This document shows positions 9,186-17,536 of a stretch of 64,000 nucleotides of DNA, one piece after another. Within the stretch, counting starts at the first letter, position 1; every line of letters starts with the position of its first letter. This DNA comes from Deltaproteobacteria bacterium (GTDB lineage Bacteria; Desulfobacterota; Deferrimicrobia; Deferrimicrobiales; Deferrimicrobiaceae). The notes beneath the pieces are model-generated. The model was not told where the DNA came from and did no database searches. It saw only the letters and a list, made by a program, of their open reading frames with translations. The stretch spans positions 1 to 64,000 of the forward strand of contig JAKAHC010000008.1 in NCBI GenBank assembly GCA_021815305.1. Reading direction: 5' to 3'. The position numbers were made by a program, and so were the translations under genes.

Positions 9186-10119
9186 CGCTCTCCCGGGCTT
9201 CCCGGCGCAGGCGCTCGATCGTCTCCGCCTGCGGTTCCTCGCCCCGGCACACCAGGAGGACATCGCATCCCGCGGTAACCGCCAGGACCGCCGCGTCGCC
9301 CACGCGGTACCGGCCTGCGATCGCCTTCATCTCCAGCGCGTCGGAAAAGACCGTTCCGCGGAACCGCATCTCCCTCCGCAACAGGTCCTTCAGAATTTTC
9401 GCGGAAAGGGTCGCGGGGAACGACCGGTCGAGGGAAGGGTATGCGACGTGCGCCGTCATGATTCCCGGGATCCCCGCGTGGACGGCCCGCCGGAAGGGCA
9501 GCAGTTCCCGGCGCGCCAGCGTCCTCCTTCCGGCCCGGACGACGGGCAGCGCCTCGTGGGAGTCCGCCGAGGTGTCGCCGTGGCCGGGGAAATGTTTCCC
9601 GACCGGGAGGATCCCGCGCGATGCCAACCCCGCGACGAAGGCGAGCCCGAGCCGGGCCACGGCCACCGGGTCGTGCGAAAACGCCCGGTCTCCGATCACC
9701 GGGTTGTCCGGATTGCTGTCCACGTCGAGGACGGGGGCGAAGTCCACGTCGACGCCCGCCGCGCGCAATTCCGCGCCGGTGGCCGCCCCCAGGCGGTTCG
9801 CCAGTTGCTCCCCGCGGCTTCCGAACAGCGAGCAGGCGCGCGCGGGGGGAAACCGGGTGAAGGGGGGCTCCTTCAGACGGGCCACCCGCCCCCCCTCCTG
9901 GTCGACGGCGATCAGCGGAAGAGGGTTCCGGGGGCCCGCGGCGGAGCGGATTTCGCGGCACAGGGAGCGCACCTGGGCGGGGCCCGCGACGTTGCGGGAG
10001 AACAGGACGACTCCTCCCACATCCCCCCGGGCGAGCCACCGGGAGAGCACGGCGGGGAGCGAGGCGCCCTCGAAACCGACCCACAGGGGGGACGCGATGT
10101 CGTCTTTCCCGAGGTTCAT
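8980..10119 (-). CDS. nagZ: Beta-N-acetylhexosaminidase NagZ (GH3)
   Basis: A 379-residue glycoside hydrolase family 3 enzyme. NagZ removes GlcNAc from GlcNAc-anhydroMurNAc(-peptide) during peptidoglycan recycling. Visible motifs are VDQEGGRVARL (72-82), the flexible His/Asp loop KHFPGHGDTSADSH (175-188) and FSDALEMKAI with the nucleophilic aspartate at about residue 260. The ATG at 10119 was chosen because the recognisable domain starts there; the frame is open for 26 more codons. No signal peptide is seen, so cytoplasmic. The last 68 codons run antisense to the 3' end of slt, an overlap of 206 bases, and the protein is about 40 residues longer than many NagZ. It is the last gene of the opp/dpp operon. 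Confidence 0.9.
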   Translation of the reverse strand: MNLGKDDIASPLWVGFEGASLPAVLSRWLARGDVGGVVLFSRNVAGPAQVRSLCREIRSAAGPRNPLPLIAVDQEGGRVARLKEPPFTRFPPARACSLFGSRGEQLANRLGAATGAELRAAGVDVDFAPVLDVDSNPDNPVIGDRAFSHDPVAVARLGLAFVAGLASRGILPVGKHFPGHGDTSADSHEALPVVRAGRRTLARRELLPFRRAVHAGIPGIMTAHVAYPSLDRSFPATLSAKILKDLLRREMRFRGTVFSDALEMKAIAGRYRVGDAAVLAVTAGCDVLLVCRGEEPQAETIERLRREARESAIFRRALAAAARRSGRLRAWAEAKERCRPAPGAPGAARHRELASLLWERWGSTGRTSPAGRSGNIGED

Positions 10120-10129
10120 CGTGGAAACT

Positions 10130-10981
10130 CTACCGCGTGTCCTCCCGCACGTCGAGGGCGTCGCGCAGGCCGTCGCCGACGAACTGGAACGCCACAACCG
10201 TCAGGAAGACGGCGGCGCCCGGCGCCGCCACGAGATGGGGCGCCACGAAGAGGAAGTGCCTCCCCTCGCCGATCATCGACCCCCACGACGCCGCGGGCGG
10301 GGAGACGCCCAACCCCAGGAAGGAGAGCCCCGCCTCCGCGACGATGGCCCTTGCGACACCGAACGTCGCCTCCACGACGATCGGGGAGAGGGTGTTGGGG
10401 AGGATGTGGGTCGCGAGCAGGCGCGTCGCGGGACTTCCCACGGCGCGGGCCGCCTCGACGAATTCCATCGCCTTCACCTTCAGCACCTGCGCCCGGACCA
10501 CCCGGGCGTAGCCGACCCACCCGAGCACCGAGAGGGCGAACAGGACGTTGCCGAAGGAGGGACCCCGCACCGCGGCGATCCCGATGGCGAGGAGGATGCC
10601 GGGAAAGGCGAGGAGGACATCGCACGCCCGGGTGAAGATGCGGTCGGCGGTCCCCCCGAAGAACCCGGCCAGCGCTCCCAGGAGGATGCCCGCGAGCAGC
10701 GAGACCGCCACCGTGCCGACCCCGACGGCGAGGGAGAGCCGCGCCCCGTAGACCAGGCGGGAGAGGACGTCCCGGCCGAACCGGTCCTGTCCCAGCCAGT
10801 GCGCCCGGTCGGGTCCGGCAAGCCCTTCGTCGAGGGATTGCGCCAGCGGATCGTACGGAGCGATCTCCGGCGCCAGCGCCGCGACGAGGAAAAAGACCGC
10901 GAGGAGGGCCATCCCCGCGGCGGCGCCCGGGCGGCGCGCGGTCCGGCGGAGAAGTGCGAGGGCTCCCGGGATTTCAGTCAT
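10130..10981 (-). CDS. dppC: Peptide ABC transporter permease, DppC/OppC type
   Basis: A 283-residue inner-membrane permease. The N-terminal segment ends in LGQDRFGRDVLSRLVYG, typical of the OppC/DppC subfamily. The cytoplasmic EAA loop EAARAVGSPATRLLATHILPN contacts the ATPase, and GLSFLGLGVSPPAASWGSMI follows. About six membrane segments are visible. Its start overlaps the dppB stop by eight bases, and nagZ starts ten bases after its stop, so the four genes form one minus-strand operon. Linkage to nagZ suggests import of murein-derived peptides, but oligopeptide specificity cannot be read from a permease. Confidence 0.9.
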   Translation of the reverse strand: MTEIPGALALLRRTARRPGAAAGMALLAVFFLVAALAPEIAPYDPLAQSLDEGLAGPDRAHWLGQDRFGRDVLSRLVYGARLSLAVGVGTVAVSLLAGILLGALAGFFGGTADRIFTRACDVLLAFPGILLAIGIAAVRGPSFGNVLFALSVLGWVGYARVVRAQVLKVKAMEFVEAARAVGSPATRLLATHILPNTLSPIVVEATFGVARAIVAEAGLSFLGLGVSPPAASWGSMIGEGRHFLFVAPHLVAAPGAAVFLTVVAFQFVGDGLRDALDVREDTR

Positions 10982-11894
10982 ACCGCATCCTCGGGTCGAG
11001 GCGCGCGCACAGCAGGTCCGTCGCCAGATTCACCGCCACCGTGCACAGGGCGATGACGAGGACGCAACCCTGGACCAGGGGGTAATCCCTCGCGTCGATC
11101 GCCTGCATCAGGAGGCGGCCGATTCCCGGCCAGGAGAAGATCGTCTCCGTGATGACGCTTCCCGAGAGGACCGCTCCGAAGGAGAGGCCGAGCACGGTGA
11201 CGACGGGAACGAGGGCGTTGCGCAGGGCGTGGAGCGCCACGGCGGCCCGCCGCGACCGCCCCCGTGCGGTCGCGGCGACGACGTACTCCTTCCGGAGTTC
11301 CTCGAGGACGGTGGCGCGCACCATCCGCGTAAGCAGCGCGGCCATCCCGAGCCCCAGCGTGACCGCGGGGAGCACCAGATGGCGCGCCGTGCCGTAGCCG
11401 GAAACGGGGAGGAGCCCCAGTTGGACGGAGAACACCAGCAGGAGCAGGGGACCCAGAAGGAAGTTGGGAACCGACAGGGAGAGGATGGCCGCGAACCCGG
11501 AGAGGAGGTCGGCGGCCTTCCCGCGGCGCATCGCGGCCAGGACTCCCAGGGGGAGCGCCACGATGATCGAGACGGCGAGGGACGTCCCGGCCAGCAGCAG
11601 CGTCGCGGGGAAGCGCCCGGCGATTTCCCGGAGCACGGGTTCGCGGCTGCGGAACGACACCCCGAAATCGCCGCGGGAGATCCCGGAGAGGTACTCCGCG
11701 TACTGGACGAGGATCGGGCGGTCCAGACGCAGCTCCCTGCGAAGCTCTTCCTTCTGCGCCGGCACGGCGCTTTCCCCCAGCATGATCTCGACGGGATCCC
11801 CCGGAAGCAGATGGATGAGGAGGAAAACCACCGTGACCACCCCGAACGCGACGGGGAAGGTCTGGGCCAACCGGCGGAAGAGGTAGCTCCTCAT
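10974..11894 (-). CDS. dppB: Peptide ABC transporter permease, DppB/OppB type
   Basis: A 306-residue permease that pairs with the DppC-like protein. The start MRSYLFRRLAQTFPVAFGV and the segment HLLPGDPVEIML are characteristic of OppB/DppB. The EAA-like loop is YVVAATARGRSRRAAVALHA, followed by hydrophobic helices and the family ending LCARLDPRMRYD. The ATG at 11894 overlaps the binding-protein stop as ATGA, which fixes the start although the reading frame stays open much further upstream. No ATPase genes (DppD/DppF type) are found in the operon or elsewhere in the window. Confidence 0.9.
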   Translation of the reverse strand: MRSYLFRRLAQTFPVAFGVVTVVFLLIHLLPGDPVEIMLGESAVPAQKEELRRELRLDRPILVQYAEYLSGISRGDFGVSFRSREPVLREIAGRFPATLLLAGTSLAVSIIVALPLGVLAAMRRGKAADLLSGFAAILSLSVPNFLLGPLLLLVFSVQLGLLPVSGYGTARHLVLPAVTLGLGMAALLTRMVRATVLEELRKEYVVAATARGRSRRAAVALHALRNALVPVVTVLGLSFGAVLSGSVITETIFSWPGIGRLLMQAIDARDYPLVQGCVLVIALCTVAVNLATDLLCARLDPRMRYD

Positions 11895-13474
11895 CGGGAA
11901 GTTCCCTGCCCGGGTCCGCGGGCCGGCGGCGCGATGCGCATCGCCCGGACGGCGGCGTAACTCTCGTCCGGCGTCAGGACGAAGCCGAGAAGGCGACGGT
12001 CCCGGACCAGGAGATTGCGCCCGGCCCACAAGGGGAGCACGGGAAGGTCCCTCGCCAGGATCCGCTGCACCTCCCGGTACATCTCCCGTCGCCTCGCTTT
12101 CGACGGTTCCCGCCGGGCGCTTTCCGCCAGGCGATCCACGTCCGGGTTCGCGTACCCCCCCCGGTTGGCCCCCTCCGGGGGAACGCTCTTGGAGTGATAG
12201 GCGTGGTAATAGATGTCGGGGTCTGCGATCCCGACCCACGTGAGGCCGTACATCTGGAAGTTTCCCTTCTTCACGTCGGAGAAGAAGGTTCCCCACTCAA
12301 GAGACTGGATTTCCACGGCGATTCCCACCTGCCGGAGCTGTTCCTGGATCACCGTCGCCACGTTGCGGCGCACCTCGTTTTGCGAGGTCTTGTACGTAAG
12401 GCGCAGCCTCGGAAACGGGCCGTCCCCGTCCGGGTCGCGATACCCCGCCTGATCGAGGAGCCGTTTTGCCTTCCCGGGGTTGTAGCGTACCGCGGGAATG
12501 TCTGCGTCCAGCGCCCAGGAACCCGGAGGGAGGATCGATTCGACGATGTCCGCGTGCCCCTTCCAGATCGTCCGGACGATGGTTTCGCGGTCGATGGCCA
12601 TCGCGATCGCCCGGCGGACGCGGACATCGGCAAGCGCCCGGTCCCGCAGGTTGAAGCCCAGGTAGGATACGTTTCCGCCGGGGCACTCCTCGACGACGAG
12701 GCGGCGGGTTTGCGCCACCGCGGGCAGAGCGTCCGGGTCGACCCCGTTCAGGCAGAAGTTGACGCTCCCGGCCTTGAGTTCGAGGAACCGGATGTTGCCG
12801 TCGGGGAGGAACTTCACCGTGACGGAGCGGATGGCGGGAGCACCTCCGTAATACCCTTCGAAAGCGGAGAGGACCGCCTCGCCGTCCGGGGAGACGTCGT
12901 CGATCCGATACGGTCCCGCGCCCACGGGCGGTGCGTAGCCGCGTGCCGGGCTCCCCTCCGGAACGATCCCGCGTTCCATCGTGGACAGGAACGGGGCGAA
13001 GGGCTCCGAGAGGCGGAAGACGACCGTCCGTTCGTCGGGAGTCTCGATCGCGGAGAGGTACCGGTACACCGCCCTGTGCGGCGACCGGTTGGCGGGGTCC
13101 AGGATCCAGGCGAAGGTGTACCGAACGTCCCTGGAGGTCAGCGGCCTGCCGTCCTGGAACCGCAGCCCGGCGCGGAGCCGGAAGACGAAGGTCAGGGGAT
13201 CGGGCGTCGTCCATCCTTCCGCCAGGTCCGGGACGGGATTCCCCGCGGCGTCCCTCCGCACGAGGGACGCGTGGGTCATCTGGAGGATCTGCTCTCCGTA
13301 CGCATCCGTGGCGACGCGGGGGTCGATGTTGACGGGCGTTCCCGGGAGGCCGATCACCAGGCGCCCCTCGTCGATGGGCAGCTTCCGCGAGCACCCGAAA
13401 GAAAAAGCGACCGCAAGGAGGGCGGCGGCGAACGCGGCGATGCGGCGTCGTGCGGAAACGGGAAAGGGCGTCAT
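11891..13474 (-). CDS. dppA: Peptide ABC transporter substrate-binding lipoprotein, DppA/OppA type
   Basis: A 527-residue solute-binding protein of family 5. The signal sequence ends in a lipobox (AFSFGC, cysteine 28), so it should be a lipoprotein on the outer face of the inner membrane. Family segments include LAEGWTTPDPLTFVFRLRAG, RFQDGRPLTSRDVRYTF and VRRAIAMAIDRETIV. It captures peptides for the DppBC-like permeases encoded just downstream. It is the first gene of the operon. A GATAAT -10-like element ends nine bases before the ATG, and no Shine-Dalgarno sequence is evident, so the mRNA leader may be very short. Nickel or another ligand cannot be excluded. Confidence 0.9.
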   Translation of the reverse strand: MTPFPVSARRRIAAFAAALLAVAFSFGCSRKLPIDEGRLVIGLPGTPVNIDPRVATDAYGEQILQMTHASLVRRDAAGNPVPDLAEGWTTPDPLTFVFRLRAGLRFQDGRPLTSRDVRYTFAWILDPANRSPHRAVYRYLSAIETPDERTVVFRLSEPFAPFLSTMERGIVPEGSPARGYAPPVGAGPYRIDDVSPDGEAVLSAFEGYYGGAPAIRSVTVKFLPDGNIRFLELKAGSVNFCLNGVDPDALPAVAQTRRLVVEECPGGNVSYLGFNLRDRALADVRVRRAIAMAIDRETIVRTIWKGHADIVESILPPGSWALDADIPAVRYNPGKAKRLLDQAGYRDPDGDGPFPRLRLTYKTSQNEVRRNVATVIQEQLRQVGIAVEIQSLEWGTFFSDVKKGNFQMYGLTWVGIADPDIYYHAYHSKSVPPEGANRGGYANPDVDRLAESARREPSKARRREMYREVQRILARDLPVLPLWAGRNLLVRDRRLLGFVLTPDESYAAVRAMRIAPPARGPGQGTSR

Positions 13475-13482
13475 CCCGTCGC

Positions 13483-13488
13483 ATTATC
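13483..13488 (-). promoter_or_regulatory. Candidate -10 element for the dppABC-nagZ operon
   Basis: On the minus strand GATAAT matches the TATAAT consensus at five of six positions and ends nine bases before the dppA ATG at 13474. Transcription would start one or two bases before the ATG. No good -35 hexamer is seen at 16-18 bases. Confidence 0.35.
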
Positions 13489-13543
13489 CCACGGGGACGG
13501 GCGGAAAACCCGTTATGCTTTCGACGCTCCCGCGTATCCATCC

Positions 13544-13573
13544 TTGTTCCGGGCGCCATGGGTGGATTACAAT
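13544..13573 (+). promoter_or_regulatory. Candidate promoter of the ccsA-hem operon
   Basis: TTGTTC (13544-13549) and TACAAT (13568-13573) are separated by 18 bases. The predicted start site, about seven bases after the -10, falls on the ccsA ATG at 13580, so the transcript would be leaderless. The element is seen in the sequence; its activity is inferred. Confidence 0.4.
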
Positions 13574-13579
13574 GGCAGG

Positions 13580-14407
13580 ATGCAGACGGTCCTGCTCAAG
13601 GCAACGACCTTCTTCTACCTGGCAGGCGCGCTCCTGTATCTGTACTTCACCTTTGCCCTGAACGAGCGAAGCGCCCGCCTCGGGAGGATGTTCCTGCTGA
13701 TCGGCGTCATCCTTCACGGCGCGGGATTCGCCGGCCGCTACGTCGTGGCGGGATACACTCCCGTCACCAGCCTCTTCGAGTCGCTCTCCTTCTTCGCGTT
13801 CGCCATCGTGGGGGTGTTCCTCGCCTTCGAGCTGCGGTACAATCTCCGGGTCCTGGGTGCGTTCGTCGCGCCGCTGGCCTTCGCGTTCAGCGCCTTCGCC
13901 GCGTTCCTTCCCGGAGCGGTGCGGACGCTGCCCCCGGCGCTCAACTCGTTCTGGCTCCCCGTCCACGTGATGCTGCTCTTCTTCGGCAACGCGGTCTTCG
14001 CCGTGGCCTTCGGGGCGGGGATCATGTACCTGCTCATGGAGAGGGAGCTGAAGACCAAGAAGATGGGGGCGATCTTCAAGCGGCTGCCTTCCCTCAACGT
14101 GCTCGACGACATCAACTACCGGTGCCTCACGATCGGTTTCCCCCTGCTTACGCTCGGCATCATCACGGGGTCGATCTGGGCGAATTACGCCTGGGGGTCG
14201 TACTGGAGCTGGGACCCCAAAGAGGTGTGGTCCCTGGTGACGTGGCTCCTGTACGCCGCCCTCCTCCACGGCCGCGTCACGGTCGGCTGGCGGGGGAGGA
14301 AGGCGGCGATCCTCGCCATCGTGGGGTTCTGCGCGGTCCTGTTCACCTTTCTCGGCGTGAACCTCCTCCTGCCGGGACTCCACACCTACTCGAACCTCTC
14401 CGGGTGA
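13580..14407 (+). CDS. ccsA: Cytochrome c assembly protein CcsA/HemX-type
   Basis: A 275-residue integral membrane protein with about eight hydrophobic segments. It carries the tryptophan-rich haem-handling motif WGSYWSWDPKE (205-215) of the CcsA/CcmC/CcmF family, with conserved histidines such as that in LPVHVMLLFFG. It belongs to System II cytochrome c biogenesis, where CcsA with CcsB moves haem to the outer face and attaches it to CxxCH motifs. When located before hemA the protein is often called HemX. The ATG at 13580 was chosen from the membrane-helix start; longer in-frame options read through sequence antisense to dppA. It heads the haem operon, and hemA follows after 13 bases. Confidence 0.88.
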   Translation: MQTVLLKATTFFYLAGALLYLYFTFALNERSARLGRMFLLIGVILHGAGFAGRYVVAGYTPVTSLFESLSFFAFAIVGVFLAFELRYNLRVLGAFVAPLAFAFSAFAAFLPGAVRTLPPALNSFWLPVHVMLLFFGNAVFAVAFGAGIMYLLMERELKTKKMGAIFKRLPSLNVLDDINYRCLTIGFPLLTLGIITGSIWANYAWGSYWSWDPKEVWSLVTWLLYAALLHGRVTVGWRGRKAAILAIVGFCAVLFTFLGVNLLLPGLHTYSNLSG

Positions 14408-14420
14408 AACGAAGACTGCG

Positions 14421-15770
14421 ATGGGCCAGATCGTAATCGTGGGCTTGAACCACCGGACGGCGCCTGTAGAGGTCCGGGAGCGCCTGGCGTTCCCGGCGGA
14501 CACCGTGGGGCACGCCCTGCGGGGGCTGGTCGCCCGCACCGGGATCTCGGAGGGGGTCATCCTCTCCACCTGCAACCGCGTCGAGCTCTGCGTCCTCGCC
14601 TGCGAAGGATACCGGGGGACGGAGTCCGTGAAGGAGTTCGTCTCCTCCTTCCACGGGATCCCGCTTGCGGACATCTCCCCCTTCCTCTACCACCACGCGG
14701 AGGAGGAAGCGGTGCGGCACCTGTTCCGGGTCTCGAGCAGCCTCGATTCCATGGTCCTTGGCGAGCCGCAGATCCTGGGCCAGGTGAAGGACGCCTACGG
14801 GTATGCGTGCGAGTTCAAGTCGATCGGGCCTGTGCTCGACAAGTTCTTCACCAAGGCGTTCTCGGTGGCCAAGCGGGTCCGCACGGAGACCCGGGTGGCC
14901 AGCAACGCCGTATCGGTTTCCTACGCCGCCGTCGAGCTGGCGAAAAAGATCCTCGGCGACCTCTCGGACAAGACGGTGCTCCTCATCGGCGCCGGGGAGA
15001 TGTGCGAACTCGCCGCAAGGCACCTCCTTTCCGCCGGCGCCAAGGGGATCCTCGTGACGAACCGCACGTTCGAGCGCGCCGCTCGCCTCGCGGAGGAGTT
15101 CGACGGGATGCCCGTGCGGTTCGACGAACTGCAGTCGCACCTGAAGCGCGCCGACATCGTCCTTTCCTCCACGGGCGCCCCCCACTTCATCCTGAAGCGG
15201 GAGGACGTGGAGGAGGTCATCCGCATCCGGAAGAATCGGCCCATGTTCCTCATCGACATGGCGGTTCCGCGCGACATCGACCCCGACGCCAACCAGATCG
15301 ACAACGTCTACGTCTACGACATCGACGATCTGAACAACGTGATCGAGACGAACCTCGAGGAGCGGCAGCGCGAGGCGGCGCGGGCGGAGGAGATCGTTCT
15401 GGCCGAAGTGGAGGGGTTCCGCCGATGGCTGGAGTCGCAGCAGGTCACCCCGACGATCGTTTCCCTGCGGCGGAAGTACGACGAGATGCGGCAGGCGGAA
15501 GTGGCCAAGGCCCTCTCGGCGCTCGGCGCGCACGACCCGAAGACGAGGAAGGTGGTCGAATCGCTGGCCGCCTCCATCCTCAACAAGGTGCTCCACTCCC
15601 CCATCGCGTCGCTGAAACGGGAGGCCGACGGGAGCAACCCCATGGAGATGGCGGCGGTGGTCCGGGAGATCTTCGATCTCCCGCTGGAGGAACCGGAAGG
15701 GGCCGCGGACGGCGGAGCGGGAAGCGAGGCCGTGTCCCCGGAACAAGGAGGAAACGTTGGCAGGCAGTGA
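14421..15770 (+). CDS. hemA: Glutamyl-tRNA reductase HemA
   Basis: A 449-residue enzyme that reduces glutamyl-tRNA(Glu) to glutamate-1-semialdehyde with NADPH, the first committed step of C5-pathway tetrapyrrole synthesis. The N-terminal catalytic domain has GLNHRTAPVEVRE and STCNRVEL with the nucleophilic cysteine at about residue 51. ERLAFPADT and SSLDSMVLGEPQILGQ also match the family. The NADP domain has LIGAGEMCELAARHL, and a helical dimerisation domain ends the protein. hemC starts inside the last codons with a strong ribosome binding site, so the two are coupled. The family's GSA aminotransferase partner (hemL) is not in the window. Confidence 0.97.
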   Translation: MGQIVIVGLNHRTAPVEVRERLAFPADTVGHALRGLVARTGISEGVILSTCNRVELCVLACEGYRGTESVKEFVSSFHGIPLADISPFLYHHAEEEAVRHLFRVSSSLDSMVLGEPQILGQVKDAYGYACEFKSIGPVLDKFFTKAFSVAKRVRTETRVASNAVSVSYAAVELAKKILGDLSDKTVLLIGAGEMCELAARHLLSAGAKGILVTNRTFERAARLAEEFDGMPVRFDELQSHLKRADIVLSSTGAPHFILKREDVEEVIRIRKNRPMFLIDMAVPRDIDPDANQIDNVYVYDIDDLNNVIETNLEERQREAARAEEIVLAEVEGFRRWLESQQVTPTIVSLRRKYDEMRQAEVAKALSALGAHDPKTRKVVESLAASILNKVLHSPIASLKREADGSNPMEMAAVVREIFDLPLEEPEGAADGGAGSEAVSPEQGGNVGRQ

Positions 15771-16695
15771 CGTCATCCGCCTCGGCAGCAGGGGGAGCCG
15801 GCTCGCCCTGTGGCAGGCCGAGTTCGTGGGGTCGGAGATCGGGAAACGCACCGGGCGGAAGGTGGAGATCGCGAAGATCAAGACTACGGGAGACATGATC
15901 CTCGACGTCCCGCTGGCGAAGGTCGGCGGGAAGGGGCTCTTCGTCAAGGAGATCGAGGAAGCGCTCCTGTCCCTCCGGATCGACCTCGCCGTCCACTCGA
16001 TGAAGGACGTCCCCACGGATCTCCCGGAGGGGCTCGAGATCGCCTGCATCACGAAGCGGGAGGATCCCAGGGACGCCTTCCTGTCCGTGGCCCACGCCCG
16101 GTTCGAGGATCTCCCGAAGGGGGCGAGGGTGGGGACCAGTTCGCTGCGCAGGCAGACCCAACTCCTGGGAATCCGGCCCGACCTCGCCATCCTCCCGTTG
16201 CGCGGGAACCTCGGCACGCGTGTGCGAAAGATGGAGGAAGGGCAGTACGACGCGGTCATTCTCGCCGCGGCGGGCCTGCGGCGGCTGGGGTGGGAGGCCA
16301 GGATCCGGCAGTACCTTCCGCCGGAGCTCTCCATCCCGGCGATCGGCCAGGGGGCGCTGGGCATCGAGATCCGGAGCGCGGACGCGCGCACCCGCGATGC
16401 GGTGGCGTTCCTTTCCGACCGGGACACGTCGCTGGCCGTGCGCGCGGAGCGGGGCTTCCTCAAGCGCCTGGAAGGGGGGTGCCAGGTCCCCATCGCCGCG
16501 CACGGACGCACGGAGGGGAACGCGGTGTTCCTGGTGGGGATGGTGGGACGCCCCGACGGGTCGGAGATCCTCCGGGGAAGCGCCGGCGGCCCGGTGGACG
16601 ATCCCGAAGGGATCGGCGTGTCGCTGGCGGAAGATCTCCTGTCGCGCGGCGGGAAGGAGATCCTGGACGAAGTGTACCGGCAGGACGGACAGTGA
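15757..16695 (+). CDS. hemC: Porphobilinogen deaminase HemC
   Basis: A 312-residue hydroxymethylbilane synthase that links four porphobilinogens. Family motifs are RLGSRGSRLALWQ at the N-terminus, HSMKDVPTDLP (80-90) and GTSSLRRQTQLL. The dipyrromethane cofactor cysteine lies in LEGGCQVPIAAHG at about residue 242. The start is a TTG at 15757, six bases after AAGGAGG (15745-15751), which overlaps the hemA end by 14 bases. The frame, ribosome binding site and N-terminal motif position all support this start. hemD begins five bases after its stop. Confidence 0.96.
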   Translation: MAGSDVIRLGSRGSRLALWQAEFVGSEIGKRTGRKVEIAKIKTTGDMILDVPLAKVGGKGLFVKEIEEALLSLRIDLAVHSMKDVPTDLPEGLEIACITKREDPRDAFLSVAHARFEDLPKGARVGTSSLRRQTQLLGIRPDLAILPLRGNLGTRVRKMEEGQYDAVILAAAGLRRLGWEARIRQYLPPELSIPAIGQGALGIEIRSADARTRDAVAFLSDRDTSLAVRAERGFLKRLEGGCQVPIAAHGRTEGNAVFLVGMVGRPDGSEILRGSAGGPVDDPEGIGVSLAEDLLSRGGKEILDEVYRQDGQ

Positions 16696-16699
16696 AGGG

Positions 16700-17488
16700 A
16701 TGACGCTTTCGGGGAAACGGATCCTCATCACCCGCAGCGCGGAACAGGCCGGGGAACTCGCCTTCCTGGTCCGGCGGGCCGGGGGAGTCCCCGTGTTTTT
16801 CCCGACGATCCGGCTCGTCGTCCCCGAGGATTGCGCTCCCCTCGACCGGGAGATCGGCCGGCTCTCTTCCTTCGACTGGCTCCTTTTCGGCAGCGCGAAC
16901 GCTGCGCGCTTTTTCTGCGAACGGGCGGCGCGGCTGGGTCTCGCCTCCTGGCCTGGGGGCCTTCGGGTGGCCAGCGTCGGGCCCGGCACCACGAAGGAGC
17001 TCGCCTCCCGCGGCGTCCCGGTGCACCTTACGGCGGCAAAGCACACCGCGGAAGGGCTCTTCGAGGCGCTGCTCCCCCGCGGAGTCGCCGGGAAGCGGTT
17101 TCTCCTCCCCCGCGCGGAGGAGGGGCGGGACGTTCTCCCCGGCGCGATCGTCCGGGGTGGCGGGGCGGCGGTATCGGTCGCCGCCTACCGCAACGGGCCG
17201 GCCGAGAAGGACGAAGCCGTGGCGGAGGAGATCGTTGCGCGGCCCCCGGAGGTATGCGCCTTCGCTTCCCCGTCCGCGTTCCACAACCTGTTCCTCCTCC
17301 TGGGGGAGGACACGGCCCGGGAGATGCTCCGGAACAGCCGCATCGCCGTGATCGGAGAGGTGACGGCCGAGGCCGTGCGGGCCAGGGATTTCCGGGTGGA
17401 CATCATGCCCGAAACGTATACGCTGAAGGGGATGGTGGACGCCATCGAGGCGCGCTTCCGCGCCGACCGGACGGCCGTCCGGGAGTAA
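16700..17488 (+). CDS. hemD: Uroporphyrinogen-III synthase HemD
   Basis: A 262-residue protein that cyclises hydroxymethylbilane with inversion of ring D. HemD proteins diverge strongly. Recognisable parts are the start GKRILITRSAEQAGELA, WLLFGSANAARFFCERA, ASVGPGTTKELASRG, FAFASPSAFHN-like sequence near 192-200 and AVIGEVTAEAVRARDF, which are the typical conserved points of the two-domain fold. Position between hemC and hemB agrees. The ATG at 16700 lies four bases after the hemC stop. It is a stand-alone protein, not a HemD-CobA fusion as in some deltaproteobacteria. Confidence 0.9.
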   Translation: MTLSGKRILITRSAEQAGELAFLVRRAGGVPVFFPTIRLVVPEDCAPLDREIGRLSSFDWLLFGSANAARFFCERAARLGLASWPGGLRVASVGPGTTKELASRGVPVHLTAAKHTAEGLFEALLPRGVAGKRFLLPRAEEGRDVLPGAIVRGGGAAVSVAAYRNGPAEKDEAVAEEIVARPPEVCAFASPSAFHNLFLLLGEDTAREMLRNSRIAVIGEVTAEAVRARDFRVDIMPETYTLKGMVDAIEARFRADRTAVRE

Positions 17489-17536
17489 GGGCCGTTCGGA
17501 AGGTCACGGTTTTCTTTCTCGTTAAGGAGGACACCG

